Position numbers and translations under genes: made by a program. This document shows positions 1-12,594 of a stretch of 64,000 bases of DNA, in pieces. Source of the stretch: Atrina japonica. Lineage: Eukaryota > Mollusca > Bivalvia > Pterioida > Pinnidae. Location: the NCBI GenBank assembly GCA_030159075.1, contig BROG01000006.1, positions 2,007,501 through 2,071,500 of the forward strand, written 5' to 3'. Numbering within the stretch: the stretch's first letter is position 1; each line of letters starts with the position of its first letter. The notes beneath the pieces are model-generated. The model saw only the letters and a list, made by a program, of their open reading frames with translations, was not told the DNA's origin and ran no database searches.

Positions 1-1037
1 TTTCGCAATACGCATCTGTCTATTCACGTTACATTCATGGAGGTAGAGAATCGTTGATATGTATATAAGCCCGTAGGTCATTTTCAGATCGGGGGCATAT
101 TTGGGGTAGATGTATTACCCAAAATATGCGTGTATGTTCTAAATGTTATTGATTAAACAGTATAAAATACCGTAGCAGAACCAGGGAATTGTTCCAAGAC
201 GAGATTACAGTAACATAAGATATAACATTGTTATACAGTACATGCTCCATTACACAGAATTTGGATCAACCGTAAAATAAAACTCCACCGGAACAACAAG
301 AGACACTCACATTTTTCAGTTTTTGAATTTAGAAGTTTGATGATGCATCTCCTAGCTTCCAAAAACTATTTCAACATTCCGTAATCATAACCCGTACAAG
401 AGACAAAAGCTGGGAAATCCATTTTATGCCTTTAAGATGCTGAAATTAAACCTAAGTATCCTATTTGGAGTACATCGCTGTTTAATTTGATTTCAATTGT
501 GAATTTCTCATACAGATCAAAAGGGGCACGACATTCGTAACTGCTGCTTTACTTAAAAAGTGTCCGTAACATTAGCTGAATCCATCAATGTGTTACTTCA
601 ACATTCTCCATAACGCACTCTGGATCCATTAATGTGTTAGTTTAAAATTCGCCATAACATCCTTTGGATCCCTCTATATGTTACTTTAAACGTCCCGTAA
701 CATCCAGTAGATCTTTCAATGTGTTACTTCAAAAGTCTCCATATCAATTGTGGTTGATATGAAAATATTTGTGTATCAGATACATAAATATCTCAAACAA
801 TTTTAATAGTGTAGGTTCCTGGGGCATATAGGGGTCTTTTCTAAAAAGCCTCATAAAAGGTAAGTTCCCCTTACTTACTAACTTAGTACAAAATGGTGAT
901 GTGTTTGCGAAATGCCATGCTTGCTATATATGGAAATTATTTGATGGGCCATGTGTACCATATATATCCCCCGTGTTCCCATGATCGATATATTTATACC
1001 CGACTATTGCTAAACTGATTGTAATTTTCTATAATAG
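1..1037. other. Non-coding upstream/intronic stretch before the first visible TNF-like exon
   Basis: I see no supported exon here. The N-terminal (cytoplasmic and membrane) exons of the TNF-like gene should lie in this stretch or before the window. A donor-like GGTAAG at 859-864 is preceded by in-frame stops in the phase that would be needed, so no exon is called. The stretch contains the 44-bp minisatellite at 563-737. Confidence 0.4.
563..737. repeat. Minisatellite, four imperfect 44-bp units
   Basis: Four units start at 563, 607, 651 and 694. Each has CCATAAC or CCGTAAC, then a GGATCC/GAATCC-like block, then AATGTGTTACTT. The spacing is 44, 44 and 43-44 bases. A fifth, decayed start is seen at 738. 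Confidence 0.8.
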
Positions 1038-2511
1038 GATCATGAAAGAGGAAGAGGACATAATATTACAGGACAGACCACAGGTACATTTGTTTGATAA
1101 TCGTCATAATGCGTATAAAATACTATGTAAGAACATAAAAAGAAAACGTATTGCTTATCTGATATCTGTATATCAGTATTACATCACATAACTCTTTTTA
1201 GTACAGAAAACATATCCTTGCCGTCAGATTTTTGTCAAACAATTAAAAACGTTGTCTCTAAAACAACAAATCATGTTATTCGTATAGATCCATTTCTCAA
1301 TCTAATATTTTGCGAGACCAGAAGTCTAATTTTATCAAGATTTCAAATTCTTAAAATGGACTATATTTCCTGGGTTGTATTTTACAGAGTCAATATTGAA
1401 GTATATATTAACATTGAAAACACAATGAAACTGACTATAGGTGCTCATAAAGCAGTTAAAAGGACATTAGGAGTGTTTATCAAAAGCAATTGCTTTTATT
1501 TGGGATTTCCTTTCCCTACTTTTACTACTTGTACTTGGTTTACAATAACTAAGAACTATACATAGGTATAATCTTATATTCCTAAATATTTTGTGAAAAT
1601 AAGGTCTATAATATAGGATCTGTCACGAGTTTCCATTCATATCACATTCACGATACGGGTTATGAATTTTCCATTTTGTGAGCCTCTGGCGAGCAAAAAT
1701 GGAAAATTTATAACGAGTATCATCAATGTGATGTGTATGGAAACTCGTGACAGATTCTTTTTATCATATGATCAAATAAAATACAATATAAACGGCATTT
1801 TCTGATGACTGGGGATGAGAATCTATATTCTGATTTCTGTCGAGTTAACCAAATTGTTCCAAATGGATAACATACTTGCCGAGAAATAAGTGCACAAAAC
1901 GCATTGTAAATATTGCTTATATTTAAATACATAAATTTATTATTGGCATCTAAGTATATTTTATCAGATGTTGAAATCAGCAAAATTGCCGACCTGAATA
2001 CAACAAAATTTTAAAATCATCTACACAACTTGTTTTAATCAATTGTCCCCATTCAAGTTCAAGTGACGTCACAAACTCCAAGTGACGTCATCGCCAACCT
2101 TCAGTTGAATGAAGTAACGTCTTTGCGAACCTTCAGATGAATAATGTAAACGGACGAAGTGAGTAAAAGTAGTTCAGTTTGCTGCACGTTAACCAATCAA
2201 ATCACTGCTAAGCTTTATTATACATGTTACATATCAAATATTAATGCAATCTGTTATGAAGCTGCATAACAAGGAGATCATATGATAAATATATGTGTGT
2301 GTATGTGTGTATGTGTGTGTGTTATAACTTTTACTTTTGATATTAAATATTTATATTCCTTTACAGATCCAAGTATATATGTTGCATTTAATTGTACTAC
2401 AATTGATTTCGCATTGGACAAAGTTCGAGTACAAAAAGGTAATATATTGTCTACATGTATGCATGTATGAATTACATTGAATTGAATTGATTTGAATTGT
2501 ATGTATGTATG

Positions 2512-2543
<32 letters not shown>

Positions 2544-2697
2544 TGTATGTATGTATGTATGTATGTATGTATGTATGTATGTATGTATGTATGTATGTAT
2601 GTATGTATGTGTATGTATGTATGTATGTATGTATGTATGCGTATATGTATGTATTTATGTATGTATGCGTATATGTATGTATGTATTTATGTATGTA

Positions 2698-2733
<36 letters not shown>

Positions 2734-2781
2734 TGTATGTATGTATGTATGTATGTATGTATGTATGCGTATGCGTATGCG

Positions 2782-2813
<32 letters not shown>

Positions 2814-3810
2814 TGTATGTATGTATGTATGTATGTACTCACCTGGTGTTTGTGTCTTTCTTTATGACAGACCCAATTATAATTGATACCGCGTTCCATC
2901 TATGCTCCTCCACTGAGCTGGGGTTGCTGTTGATATTATTGTTACGTATTTTCTATGTCAACTGCATAAAGATTGTGCTGTTTTTAAAGTACACTTTTGG
3001 TAAAATTTTGACTTTATAATAACCAGGTTGACAAAGTTCCTAGTGTTACATCTGTTGTATTTATCGTGATTAAGTGAGGATTACGACAAGAAATACTCGA
3101 AAAAGTATCTAACCTGTGGGCAGTTTATTTATTGTCAGATCTCAAATACCATATAGGATAGACGTTCAAATATTCTGAATTTTATTTAGAATTAGAATTG
3201 AAGTAAAATTATACAAACTGGTAATGTTTAAGTATTTATGTGTCTGATAACACCGTAATATTAATGTAATGATTAGGAAGGTAGGTGTGGGTAAGACCGT
3301 TACAAGGCCGTATAAGTGCAATTCTCAATTACTTGGAACGCTTGATAAAAATTCTTGTTTCTGTTTCATCATGTTTGTATTTCATTTCAACTTCTTATTT
3401 CAGATACAATGTTTACCAACGGTGACTATATTCTACCATGGATTTTACAGAAAGGGACTAAAAATAACTATGTATTGTACGACACAGAGAACAGAAAAAT
3501 GACTGTTTTATACCAGGGAAAATACTACATAAATACTCATGTTCACGTTGATGCTCATTCCTGGATATCAGTGAAAGACATGGACAAAACTTTTAATGCC
3601 CTGTTCTGTTTGCATATTTCTGAAGAAAACCCAATATGCAAGAAAACAGTTGTAATGTCCAAACTTATACTTTCAATTTCTATTTCAATACCACGTTATC
3701 TTAACAAAGGGCAACAACTACATACAACAATTACAGTGTCACACAAAAACATTGTACTCGAATTGAGTGATGATTACGACAGATTTCAAATAACCCCACT
3801 TTTATGTTAA
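1038..3810 (+). CDS. TNF-superfamily-like ligand, 3' part (exons 1038-1083, 2367-2438, 3404-3810); C1q-like fold is the alternative
   Basis: Three exons join without breaking the frame. Exon 1038-1083 (after ATAATAG) ends in phase 1 before GTACAT; 2367-2438 (after TTTACAG) ends in phase 1 before GTAATA; 3404-3810 (after TTATTTCAG) runs to a TAA stop. The visible part encodes about 174 residues. It has a stalk-like start (DHERGRGHNITGQTT), a strand PSIYVAF, then W..L....NNYVLYD, the block GKYYINTHVHV (compare G-YYIYSQV of TNF domains), a cysteine pair FCLHISEENPICK, and a closing LNKGQQLHTTITV followed by DRFQITPLL. This order matches the TNF homology domain, in which trimeric type II membrane ligands bind TNF receptors in immunity and apoptosis. 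C1q domains share the fold, so that remains possible. The N-terminal anchor is not visible. A related exon follows at 7925-8163. Confidence 0.72.
1617..1757. mobile_element. Foldback/MITE-like element, about 140 bp
   Basis: The left end GATCTGTCACGAGTTTCCAT is repeated inverted at the right end, ending at 1757. The interior is also inverted-symmetric: TGAATTTTCCATTTTGTGAG against AGCAAAAATGGAAAATTTAT, so almost the whole element can form one hairpin with a small loop near TCTGGC. No coding capacity. Confidence 0.75.
2064..2090. promoter_or_regulatory. Paired TGACGTCA (CRE/ATF-type) palindromes
   Basis: TGACGTCA occurs at 2064-2071 and 2083-2090, each preceded by CAAG or AAG, inside an intron of the TNF-like gene. 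The motif is the known CREB/ATF site. The same octamer recurs singly elsewhere in the window, so a regulatory role here is only possible. Confidence 0.25.
2290..2322. repeat. GT-rich short microsatellite
   Basis: Imperfect TGTGTG/TATGTG run just upstream of the acceptor of the second TNF-like exon. Confidence 0.8.
2499..2836. repeat. (TATG)n tetranucleotide microsatellite
   Basis: About 340 bases of TATG repeats with scattered variants (ATTT, GCGT, TATATA), inside the intron between exons 2 and 3 of the TNF-like gene. Long open frames over it are repeat artefacts. Confidence 0.98.
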
Positions 3811-3836
3811 GTATTTTTACATAGTCACCAAATTTA

Positions 3837-3842
3837 AATAAA
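3837..3842 (+). terminator. Polyadenylation signal AATAAA of the TNF-like gene
   Basis: A canonical AATAAA lies 27 bases after the TAA stop at 3808-3810, which would give a very short 3' UTR. Confidence 0.6.
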
Positions 3843-3932
3843 AACGTTAGAATTATGTTTAGAATCTTGTCTTTTATATTCGAACATTACTACTTTACTA
3901 CATTACAATTACTGTCCAATTTTTTGTCTTAA

Positions 3933-4052
<120 letters not shown>

Positions 4053-4100
4053 CCGATCTTTGTCACTAAATCAATTATATTATCTAATGATTCGATTAAA

Positions 4101-4450
4101 GGGGCTTTAACTGTATTTTTTCTGATTTTCTTACTACTTAGATTGATAAACTATAACAAAAAAGAGATATACACAGGCATAACAATTGTCAAATTCTTAT
4201 ATATTGTGAAGACTGCTTTAGAAACTTAGGTTTGGCATTTTTTCAATTGCAATTGATTACCTCAACCACCTTACTATTTGTATATGAATACCACACTGGA
4301 CCTGACCTTATTTTCACAAAATATACAGGAATATAAGATTTTTATGCCTGCGTATAAACCTCTTATTTGTCATTTTACATCAAGTAGAAGTAGTAAAATC
4401 AGGCAAAATTGAAATATATATATATTTTATATAAATACAGCTAATACACC
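4101..4450 (+). mobile_element. MITE family M1, copy 1
   Basis: It starts TTAA-AGGGGCTTTAACTG and ends ATACAGCTAATACACC. It shares internal blocks (TACTACTTAGATTGATA, ACTATTTGTATATGAATACC, TGCGTATAAACCTCTTATTTG) with copies at 5822, 46196 and 49903. No coding capacity. Confidence 0.7.
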
Positions 4451-5662
4451 TATAAGTTTCATTAAACAACATGGCACATTAACGACTATCATGATCACTT
4501 TCACATAAAATGATAAAATTACCGTCAGAAAATTGTCTAGTTAGTACGTTATAACCACAACGTACGAAAGCTTTCTTTCGGCTCATACGATGAATAGCAC
4601 ACTTGTGTTCTGTAAGAAGTCAAAACAATAGCGTCTGATTTCCTAGCTAATGTGTATACAGGTAGAACATTTGCCTTATGCTGATTTTCTACATTACTAT
4701 AAGTCTAATTTATGTTTTTTGCCGACAAGTAGCCCGTCATCCTTGTTATGTTCTAACATTAGACTCGATGTGTTTGTAAATATGTTTCAATTTATCGTGG
4801 TAGTCCTATCAGTATCAAATGTCTATCAGAACTAACGTTATTGATATTGTAAATTTGGGTATATAAAATGTATTTCAAAATAGACTTTAGTCAAGGCGAT
4901 TTTCACAAGGAAAGTGACAGGCTAGAAGTGAGTTCTGAATCAAGTCTGTTATATATCTTCTCCGGTAATAAATGTAATACTTAGACTTCATTAAACTTTT
5001 ACTTTGTAGAAACGATTTGTGCTAGTTTGTAATTAGATGTGTGTACACGAATTGACTTTTTTTTCTGGTGTTTGTAATTGCTGGCAAAATACCAATTTAT
5101 TGATGAAATTTACTAATTAAGGGCAGACATTGGTTAAAGAGTAAAAAGTTCTTGTCCATTATTGAATTACGGTAATAAAGAAATGCCCTACATACATATA
5201 CCAGCATGGCTATCGTTAAAGATTTGCATGCTATGTAACTCAGACGAGATGAACTCAATGGGTACGTCTTACACTTAAACCATATAAAACAATTGTATTT
5301 GAAGCTGTTTTATAATCATATTTTATGATTATATATGTTTTTGATACTTTGTAAAAGTCCTATATCAAGTTCGTCAGAATATTATCTAAAGAAAGTATTA
5401 TATACGTCCAAACGATCGATATTTTGTAGTTTTATCTATTTCCAAGTCATTTTCCATCTCTCATACAGCAAACCTGTCGTTTGTTTCTATGGATCAGATA
5501 TATTAGGGGGTCTTATGATCCAATTGTCTAAATAATTGTGTCCTTAAATTGTGATGGAAATGGGGTAGATCTTGAATAAAATGTCGAGAATGCGAACTTA
5601 TACTGCCCACGGTCTACTAATCCTGTAGAATTATCGTTACTGAGAAGGAAAAAATAAATAAA

Positions 5663-6180
5663 TTGTACGATGACGTCACATGTAATATGCAAATGTGCTA
5701 TATATATGGAAATGTTCGTCCCTGGTTATTTTCGCCCTTTTTACGACAGCAAACATATAAACCTCGTTTTAAATTCGCACTAAATCACCATAGTTTCGTG
5801 TCCGTGCTTAAATTATTTAAAGGGCCATTGGCAGCGTTTTTTTTAATTCCCCCTTTTTACTACTTAGATTGATATATAATAACAAAAACACAGGTATAAC
5901 ATTTCTTATATGCCTATATATTTGTGTGAAAATTACATCACACCTGACTTTATTTTTACAAAATATATAGGAATACAAGATGCTTTATGCCTGTGTATAG
6001 CTTTTATTTGTTATTGTACATCACGTACAAGTAGTAAAAGTAGAAATCGAAAAATCGAAATAATATTTTTTGGTAAACACAGCTAATGCACCCTTTATTT
6101 AAAACTGTTGCTTATTTTAAATTCGCCCTCTCATCAGAGGTCGAAAATGAAGAAAATTTAACGGGAGTGAAAATGTCCAA
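5663..6180. mobile_element. AT-rich element with AAATTCGCCC/CGAAAAT blocks, interrupted by an M1 insertion
   Basis: Blocks TTATTTTCGCCC and GTTTTAAATTCGC (5727-5780) resume as TTTTAAATTCGCCCTC and CGAAAATG (6115-6150) on the far side of the M1 copy. A similar uninterrupted copy lies at 10240-10435. Confidence 0.5.
5822..6094 (+). mobile_element. MITE family M1, copy 2
   Basis: It is flanked by TTATTTAAA on both sides, starts AGGGCCATTGGCAGC and ends CAGCTAATGCACCCT. The duplicated flank includes TTAA. The copy sits inside another repeat. Confidence 0.75.
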
Positions 6181-6204
6181 GTATACATTCGTAAAGGAAA
6201 TATT

Positions 6205-6400
6205 ATAAGCATAATACATAAGTTATAATGCTCAAGACGATCTTTTCTGTCAATTAGACTTCATCTGTTGAGCTCCAATTTGAAATAGACTTTCTAAAGG
6301 GAAAGTAGTATAATACAAGGCCAAATAACAAATCTAAATGCATAGCGAAATCCGTCTAACCACCTTTTTACCACTGTAAAAAGTTGATTATCTTAGCTTT
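6205..6400 (-). mobile_element. R2-family retroelement 3' piece with hammerhead-like motif
   Basis: On the minus strand it carries the family signature CCACTGTAA.../GACGGATTTCGCTATGCATTTAG and a degenerate hammerhead-like core at 6230-6273 (CAGATGA instead of CTGATGA), then TTATAACTTATG. See the consensus under the 46673 copy. Confidence 0.6.
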
Positions 6401-6534
6401 TGAATAATTAATAATTTGAACGGTGTCATCAGTGCTAAATATTACTTTAGTATAAGATTATCAGCTGGTACCGAAATACCCGGTACTAGGTTTATATATA
6501 CCCTCGGGGACACAAACGATCCACCAGCAGTTAT

Positions 6535-6685
6535 GAACATAATACCAAAGTTGTAATGCTCAAGAGGATCATTTCATTCAATTAGACTTCATCAGAAGAG
6601 CTCCAATTTGAAATTGATTTTCTAAAGAGAAAGTGGTTCATGAAAATATATCTTAATGCATAGCAAAAGCCGTCTAAGAGTAACA
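6535..6685 (-). mobile_element. R2-family copy with hammerhead-like motif
   Basis: The minus strand has CTGATGAAG, GAAATGATC and CTTGAGC in order at about 6558-6602, followed by TACAACTTTGGTATTATG. It lies about 130 bp from the previous copy in the same orientation. Confidence 0.6.
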
Positions 6686-7233
6686 ATATTACATTTTATA
6701 TACAATACAAAGTACGATTATTACTTAAGATTTAAGATATATGTAATCAAAGGAGAGCCAAAAAAAATCCTTATTCCGATTTACTATCCGACCTAACCGT
6801 AAGATCAATATATTTTTGGGGTTATCGATTCGTCTTTAAAAGACCAGTTGTAGTCAGGAAGGTCATATACCCCCTACCCACCTCGTTTGTCTTTGAAGAT
6901 ATGGACCTGTAGTTCAGAAGTTTTATTTACTGGTGTAAAGATGATTTCAATTCTAAGAAATAACGAAATTAACAATTTTCCTGGATTGAAATTTTCGCAT
7001 CGTAAATTCAATATATATTTCAAATTCAATTTAATTTGTTCTATATATATTTCAAATTCAATTTAATTTGCTCTTTTATATTGGTTTTGACAGGTATACT
7101 TCAACAATTAAGATCTTGATTTTGATCTATTTATATCATTTTACTGTCATTTTCTTCCTTTCTTATCCAGAGCAATCGAAGTATTGTATTATGTATTATT
7201 GGCTGAATAGCGACCAGTCTGTACGAAATATCG

Positions 7234-7374
<141 letters not shown>

Positions 7375-7924
7375 AAAATGAATATGTAAATAGCTCTCTT
7401 TCCCAGAACTAAACTCCAGAGGAATTTAACGTGTTATACGTATCCGACTTGTAAGTGTTGTAAACACTAGCGGTGTATCATCGTCTTGGGGAATATTTAT
7501 TTTCTGAACTGTAATTTGTTGCTAGACATTGATATTCCTTTGTACAGCACTTATTTTCAATGCCTTTATGTTGCCATAAAGTTCAGGTATAGTTCTTAGA
7601 CTAGGCAATACGAGAGCGATAGGAATTGTTTAGAGCTGCAGTGACTTCTTTCGTATTTCAAGTATATCGGAATATATATATTAGTTCCTGTTTTACATTT
7701 CGTCTGCAAATTATTTATGTCTTTTGGGTAATATCGTGCAGCTTGTATGGACGGAGATAGCCATTCTGTTGAACACTTTGTTTCATATTGAAGTCGTGGG
7801 ACTATCATAGACAAATAGCAGGTATTCACACTGATCATTAAGTGTAAGAAAAACAACACATGTACTTTAACGTATAAATTCTATCAATGTGCATTTGACC
7901 AATATTTTGATTTGTATATTTTAG

Positions 7925-8163
7925 GCCGAAATTCTGTCACGACTGTAAGTTACTGTTTTTGGTACAATGGGGTAGGGAGAAGCTCTCCCATATGCAAACA
8001 GTACAAAAAAATAAAAACCCACAAACTGCCTGGCTCCAGTGCGCAACACCTTGACTACTCGGTAATCTACGCATTAACTAAAATGGATATTTTAATAGCG
8101 CTGTTATATGATGTATATTTAATTACACAGAAATTATTACAGAGTATGTGTACACTGTTCTAG
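7925..8163 (+). CDS. TNF-like ligand, terminal exon of a second gene copy
   Basis: The exon follows TATATTTTAG and begins in phase 1, as do the internal exons of the TNF-like gene at 1038-3810. It encodes about 79 residues to a TAG at 8161. It has YCFWYNGVGRSSPICK; the tetrapeptide PICK after an aromatic strand also occurs in the first gene (FCLHISEENPICK). Then comes SSAQHLDYSVIYALTKMD with ILIALLYDVYLI, resembling the closing strands of TNF domains (a small-residue turn, L-x-x-x-D, then two beta strands). The upstream half of the domain must lie on other exons, which I could not fix. Same strand and about 4 kb from the first copy, so a tandem duplicate is likely. A decayed copy is possible. 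Confidence 0.5.
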
Positions 8164-8171
8164 TGATATAT

Positions 8172-9109
<938 letters not shown>

Positions 9110-9746
9110 TAGGGTGACCGAGTGATCGGTTAACCGAGCACTTGTTGGAAGGGCCAATTATCAAATATCAATATCACTCGAATAAAAACATTTATAGTTT
9201 GCATCTTTGAAATATCAAACTCAAAGTTAGAATACAAAATGAAAATAATATGTGCATGCAGCAATCGGTGTTGTAAATATGAATGAAATTCAAATGAAAT
9301 TTAGTTATTTCATACAGTATAAAACAGTTTATTAAGCACTTTAGTTAATTTATCGTCTGTCACTCAAGACATTTAAGCTGCGAAAATGTCACAATATTCG
9401 TATAAACTTTGGAAATCTTACAGACGACTACAGGTATTTGTAGATTAAGGAATATTTTTACAATATGATGCGGTACATTGCCGGATACCGGGGTTTCCTG
9501 TAGATTTGGACGAATATAGTTAATACAAATGTCAAAAAGAAAATGACTTAGTCAAAAGATACTCCAATGGAACATACTCTCATTCTTCTAGAATTCAGCT
9601 CTATCGTCATTAATATGTCCTCTCTCAGTTTAGAGTATCGGATAATAATTTTACCAGAAATATATAAGAAGAGTCAGGAAGCTGTGAAATGTCACCTCAA
9701 AAGCTAGTGAAAGTAAACAATCTAACCACCTAGCATTTGTCTCTTG

Positions 9747-9796
9747 AGCTAGATGGCTAGATGGCTAGATAAATAGCTAGCTAGCAGCTAGCTAGG

Positions 9797-9863
<67 letters not shown>

Positions 9864-9919
9864 ATAGATAGCTAGATAGATAGATAGATAGATACATAGA
9901 TAGATAGATAGAAAGATAG

Positions 9920-9950
<31 letters not shown>

Positions 9951-9951
9951 G
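9747..9951. repeat. (GATA)n microsatellite with CTAG-rich leader
   Basis: GATGGCTAGAT and GCTAGCTAGC units lead into about 155 bases of GATA with a few substitutions. Confidence 0.97.
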
Positions 9952-10239
9952 CAGCACAGACAACCCAACATCTTTACATACTTACACTTATACACACAGA
10001 CTGGTATAGATTTAATTACCCTACTTAAAAGTTTAAGATAACGTGCAAACATATCTTTAAAGAAATATAAGCAATTCAAAAGCAATGATATCTGTACGCA
10101 CTAAATCATAAAAGCGTGTATTGATTACGTGTGTTTTTCAAATTAAATGTGTTGCATATTACTTTACGTAACAAACACTTGAATCCTTACAATGCTTTCT
10201 TCAATATATTTCCAAGAGTTCACCAGTGCTCTTGACTGG

Positions 10240-10435
10240 AATTATTGTTTGGACACAATATGATATACAATTTACTTGCAAACGATTTCGCCCCGTTTTA
10301 AATTCACCCAGACTAATATTAATAAATATAGATGAATTTACCATTTTGAAATCGCCCACTTTTGAATTCGCCCACACGATGAGGACGAAATGGGCGAAAA
10401 TAAAATGGGAGCAAAAATTTCCCTGTATACAGTAT
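10240..10435. mobile_element. AT-rich element with AAATTCGCCC/GGGCGAAAAT blocks
   Basis: GATTTCGCCCCGTTTTAAATTC on one side is mirrored by GGGCGAAAATAAAATGGG on the other, giving weak inverted symmetry. It resembles the interrupted copy at 5663-6180. Confidence 0.45.
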
Positions 10436-10899
10436 ATCAATTACCTTGGACAACAAGACAGCGTTAAGTGTCGCTCATTATGTTTGTCGCTATGGCAACC
10501 AGAAATCATATACTTAATTGTTTGATATTCATATAGATGCTTGTATGTATATAAACATATTCTCGATTTCAATGAATTTAATTTACAAAAATTGTACCTT
10601 GCCTTTCGAATGAGATCTTAATAGCGAATGATCATAATTTTCGTGGAAATATTTGTGTTCATGTATATTTGTTAAAACCGAAAGGAACTAAATTGTTGAC
10701 AAAATCTTTAACAACATTTCTTTTTCAATGAAAAATTTAACGAGTTACTTTTAAGAGTTGTACCAAGAGATTATTCATAGTATTGTCTAGTACACAGACT
10801 GCCAGTCGAGGTGTTAATAGTCAGCATACGGAGTGTCGAGTCACTAGTCATATTTTGTTTGTAACAATTTTTCACTAAATGAGTTACTGTGTGTGACAG

Positions 10900-11012
10900 G
10901 TCAGGGGATGCTTGCTCCACCATGGCACCTGATACTACATTTTGATTTCCAGAGTCACATGATTTGAATATTGTATCCTGGACATAGTAAAGATTTATAC
11001 TTTTGTTATCTG
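10900..11012 (+). mobile_element. Decayed P-family retroelement 3' end
   Basis: AGGGGATGCTTGCTCCACC, ATGGCACCTGAT, TTTCCAGAG and ATCCTGGACAT appear in family order (compare 41950-42170), with deletions. Confidence 0.55.
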
Positions 11013-11032
11013 TAATGTTTATATTTGTATAA

Positions 11033-11364
11033 ACCATCTAGACCATTAATCGTTATATGTGTAAAGAGATCTATACCATTAGTCATTTTATGTGCTGAGA
11101 CATCTAGATCATTAGTCATTGTATGTGCTGAGACATCTAGATTATTAGCCATTATATGTGTTAAGACATCTATACCATTAGTCAGTATATATGTTAAGAC
11201 AGCTAGACAATTAGTCATTATATGTGTTGAGACATCTAAACCATTAGTCATTATATGTAAAAGACATCTAAACCATTAGTCATTATATGTGTTGAGACAT
11301 TTAGACAATTAGTCATTATATGTGTTCAGACAACTAGACCATTTCTCATTTTATGTGTTGAGAC
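11033..11364. repeat. 33-bp minisatellite, about ten units
   Basis: Unit close to GAGACATCTAGACCATTAGTC plus ATTATATGTGTT (33 bases), repeated about ten times with point changes. Because 33 is divisible by three, open frames with an 11-residue period appear on both strands (for example MTNGLDVSTHI on the minus strand). These are not taken as genes. Confidence 0.9.
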
Positions 11365-11449
11365 TGTAATTAATCAATATTAGATGCCCAATTAACCTCA
11401 TCGGGCACCTGCATAAACCATAATTACAGTAAGAATAGTAGAACTTCTG

Positions 11450-12120
11450 GTCCCTGTTTGGAACCCTTTCGGGCTCCTATTGGTTGTAGTCCATCTTCAT
11501 TTGGGATCCACAGATAATTTCTTAACAACTTCACATATATTTTGTATACAAAACTCAATCAGTATTAAGTTGATAAACCGTTTGTGTAAAACTGTACCGT
11601 GTTATTTGAAGCGTCCCTTGTGTGTCTGGTATAGAAAGATGTTCACAAACTTGGTAGAAATTGAATTTACAACCACGCATACAAAATGTGATAGATATAT
11701 CATTTGTTCATTCGGAGAAGATTCTTTAAGATGAACAAAGTGGTTGTCCCTTCGGGACCCCAATGGGTTCGTGCCCCTTTTTCATTAACTAACGTTATGC
11801 AGCATCACATAGGGGTACGTTCTGTCAAGTTTGTTTGAAATTGGGCCCCTGGGTCGTAAGAAGTAGTTTAAAATATTCAAAATAGGACGAAAAATGACAT
11901 TTTCTGTATTCTTTGGTATCCATGACCAAACGACGGTAGAAAATAAGATAACAGGAATAAGACAACATGAACCTTTGGCTTAGATGACCTAAAAGCGATA
12001 TCACCCTTCGACATACCTAGGAAAGGTAGATCATGCAGAATTAAAAATATGTTAAGAAATAGTAGCCCAAAGTAAGGACCATACCTAGGTTCTACAGCGC
12101 ATAATTACTATACAGTCAAA
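11450..12120. other. Possible old repeat; no gene
   Basis: GC-richer islands (CCCTTTCGGGCTCC at 11464, CCCTTCGGGACCCC at 11748) look like decayed dispersed-repeat sequence, but no second copy is in the window. Nothing coding is supported. Confidence 0.25.
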
Positions 12121-12265
12121 TTTCGATAGTACACAAACCTTTGTCCATAGACATCAATAAAACAGTCTTGAGTTCATTGTCAATGTTTTCGAATCAACAT
12201 TCGTTTGATTAATATACATAACGTTTAAGAATGTGAAGAACGTCGATAATGTATCTAATATAAGA

Positions 12266-12505
12266 TGTAGTTGTTGTTGTTGTTGTTGTATTGTGTTTAA
12301 CACCCCATTAAAGAATCTTTCATTCATACGATGACGTCAAGAAATGTCGGTGAAGGGCTTCATATTCTGGCCTATTCTCGGCAGCTAAGATCATAGGGCA
12401 GTGAGGGTTCTTAAACGTGCCGACACCTACTGTCACACGCGAGGCTCGAACCCGCGACCCCCGGTTGCACTCTTCCGCGGAGCTACGGCGGCCCTCGTTC
12501 AGTAT
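12266..12505 (-). mobile_element. tRNA-derived SINE (family S), minus strand
   Basis: The minus strand reads: tRNA-like head with A-box-like TAGCTCCGCGGAAGAG and B-box GGGTTCGAGCC, then GTGACAGTAGGTGTCGGCACG, AACCCTCACTGCCC, GAAGCCCTTCACCG, and an end GGGTGTTAAACAC followed by (CAA)n. The same order is found at 20935-21212, 28566-28821, 36655-36907 and 59640-59810. Confidence 0.85.
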
Positions 12506-12594
12506 AAGAACATTGATTATAAATCCGTTAACCGTCATGTTATAAGAGGAACGTAAAATGTATATTTTGTGTTATTTAGAAAGAAATGTTTATT

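Larger units (their letters stand above)
1084..2366. other. Intron of the TNF-like gene (phase 1)
   Basis: It is bounded by CAG|GTACAT and TTTACAG|AT. It contains a 140-bp palindromic MITE-like element (1617-1757), two TGACGTCA sites (2064, 2083) and a short GT/TATG tract (2290-2322). A long open frame at 1218-1565 shows no family resemblance and is not called. Confidence 0.6.

Noticed and set aside
815..859. Exon before the donor at 860
   Set aside because: TAA in the phase needed to join the 1038 exon, and no good acceptor.
1218..1565. 115-codon open frame inside the TNF-like intron
   Set aside because: No ATG start near its beginning, no recognisable domain, no clear donor. Its length is unusual but not enough.
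2492..3019. Long open frames over (TATG)n
   Set aside because: The repeat unit is stop-free in several frames and on both strands; residues are only M/Y/V/C patterns. The same applies to open frames over TA, GT, CT, GATA, AAT and GTA arrays elsewhere.
7596..7859. 87-codon minus-strand frame
   Set aside because: No ATG context, splice partner or domain; it lies between plus-strand candidates.
11818..12060. Possible protein remnant in GC-richer sequence
   Set aside because: All frames are broken and no motif was found; more likely an old repeat.
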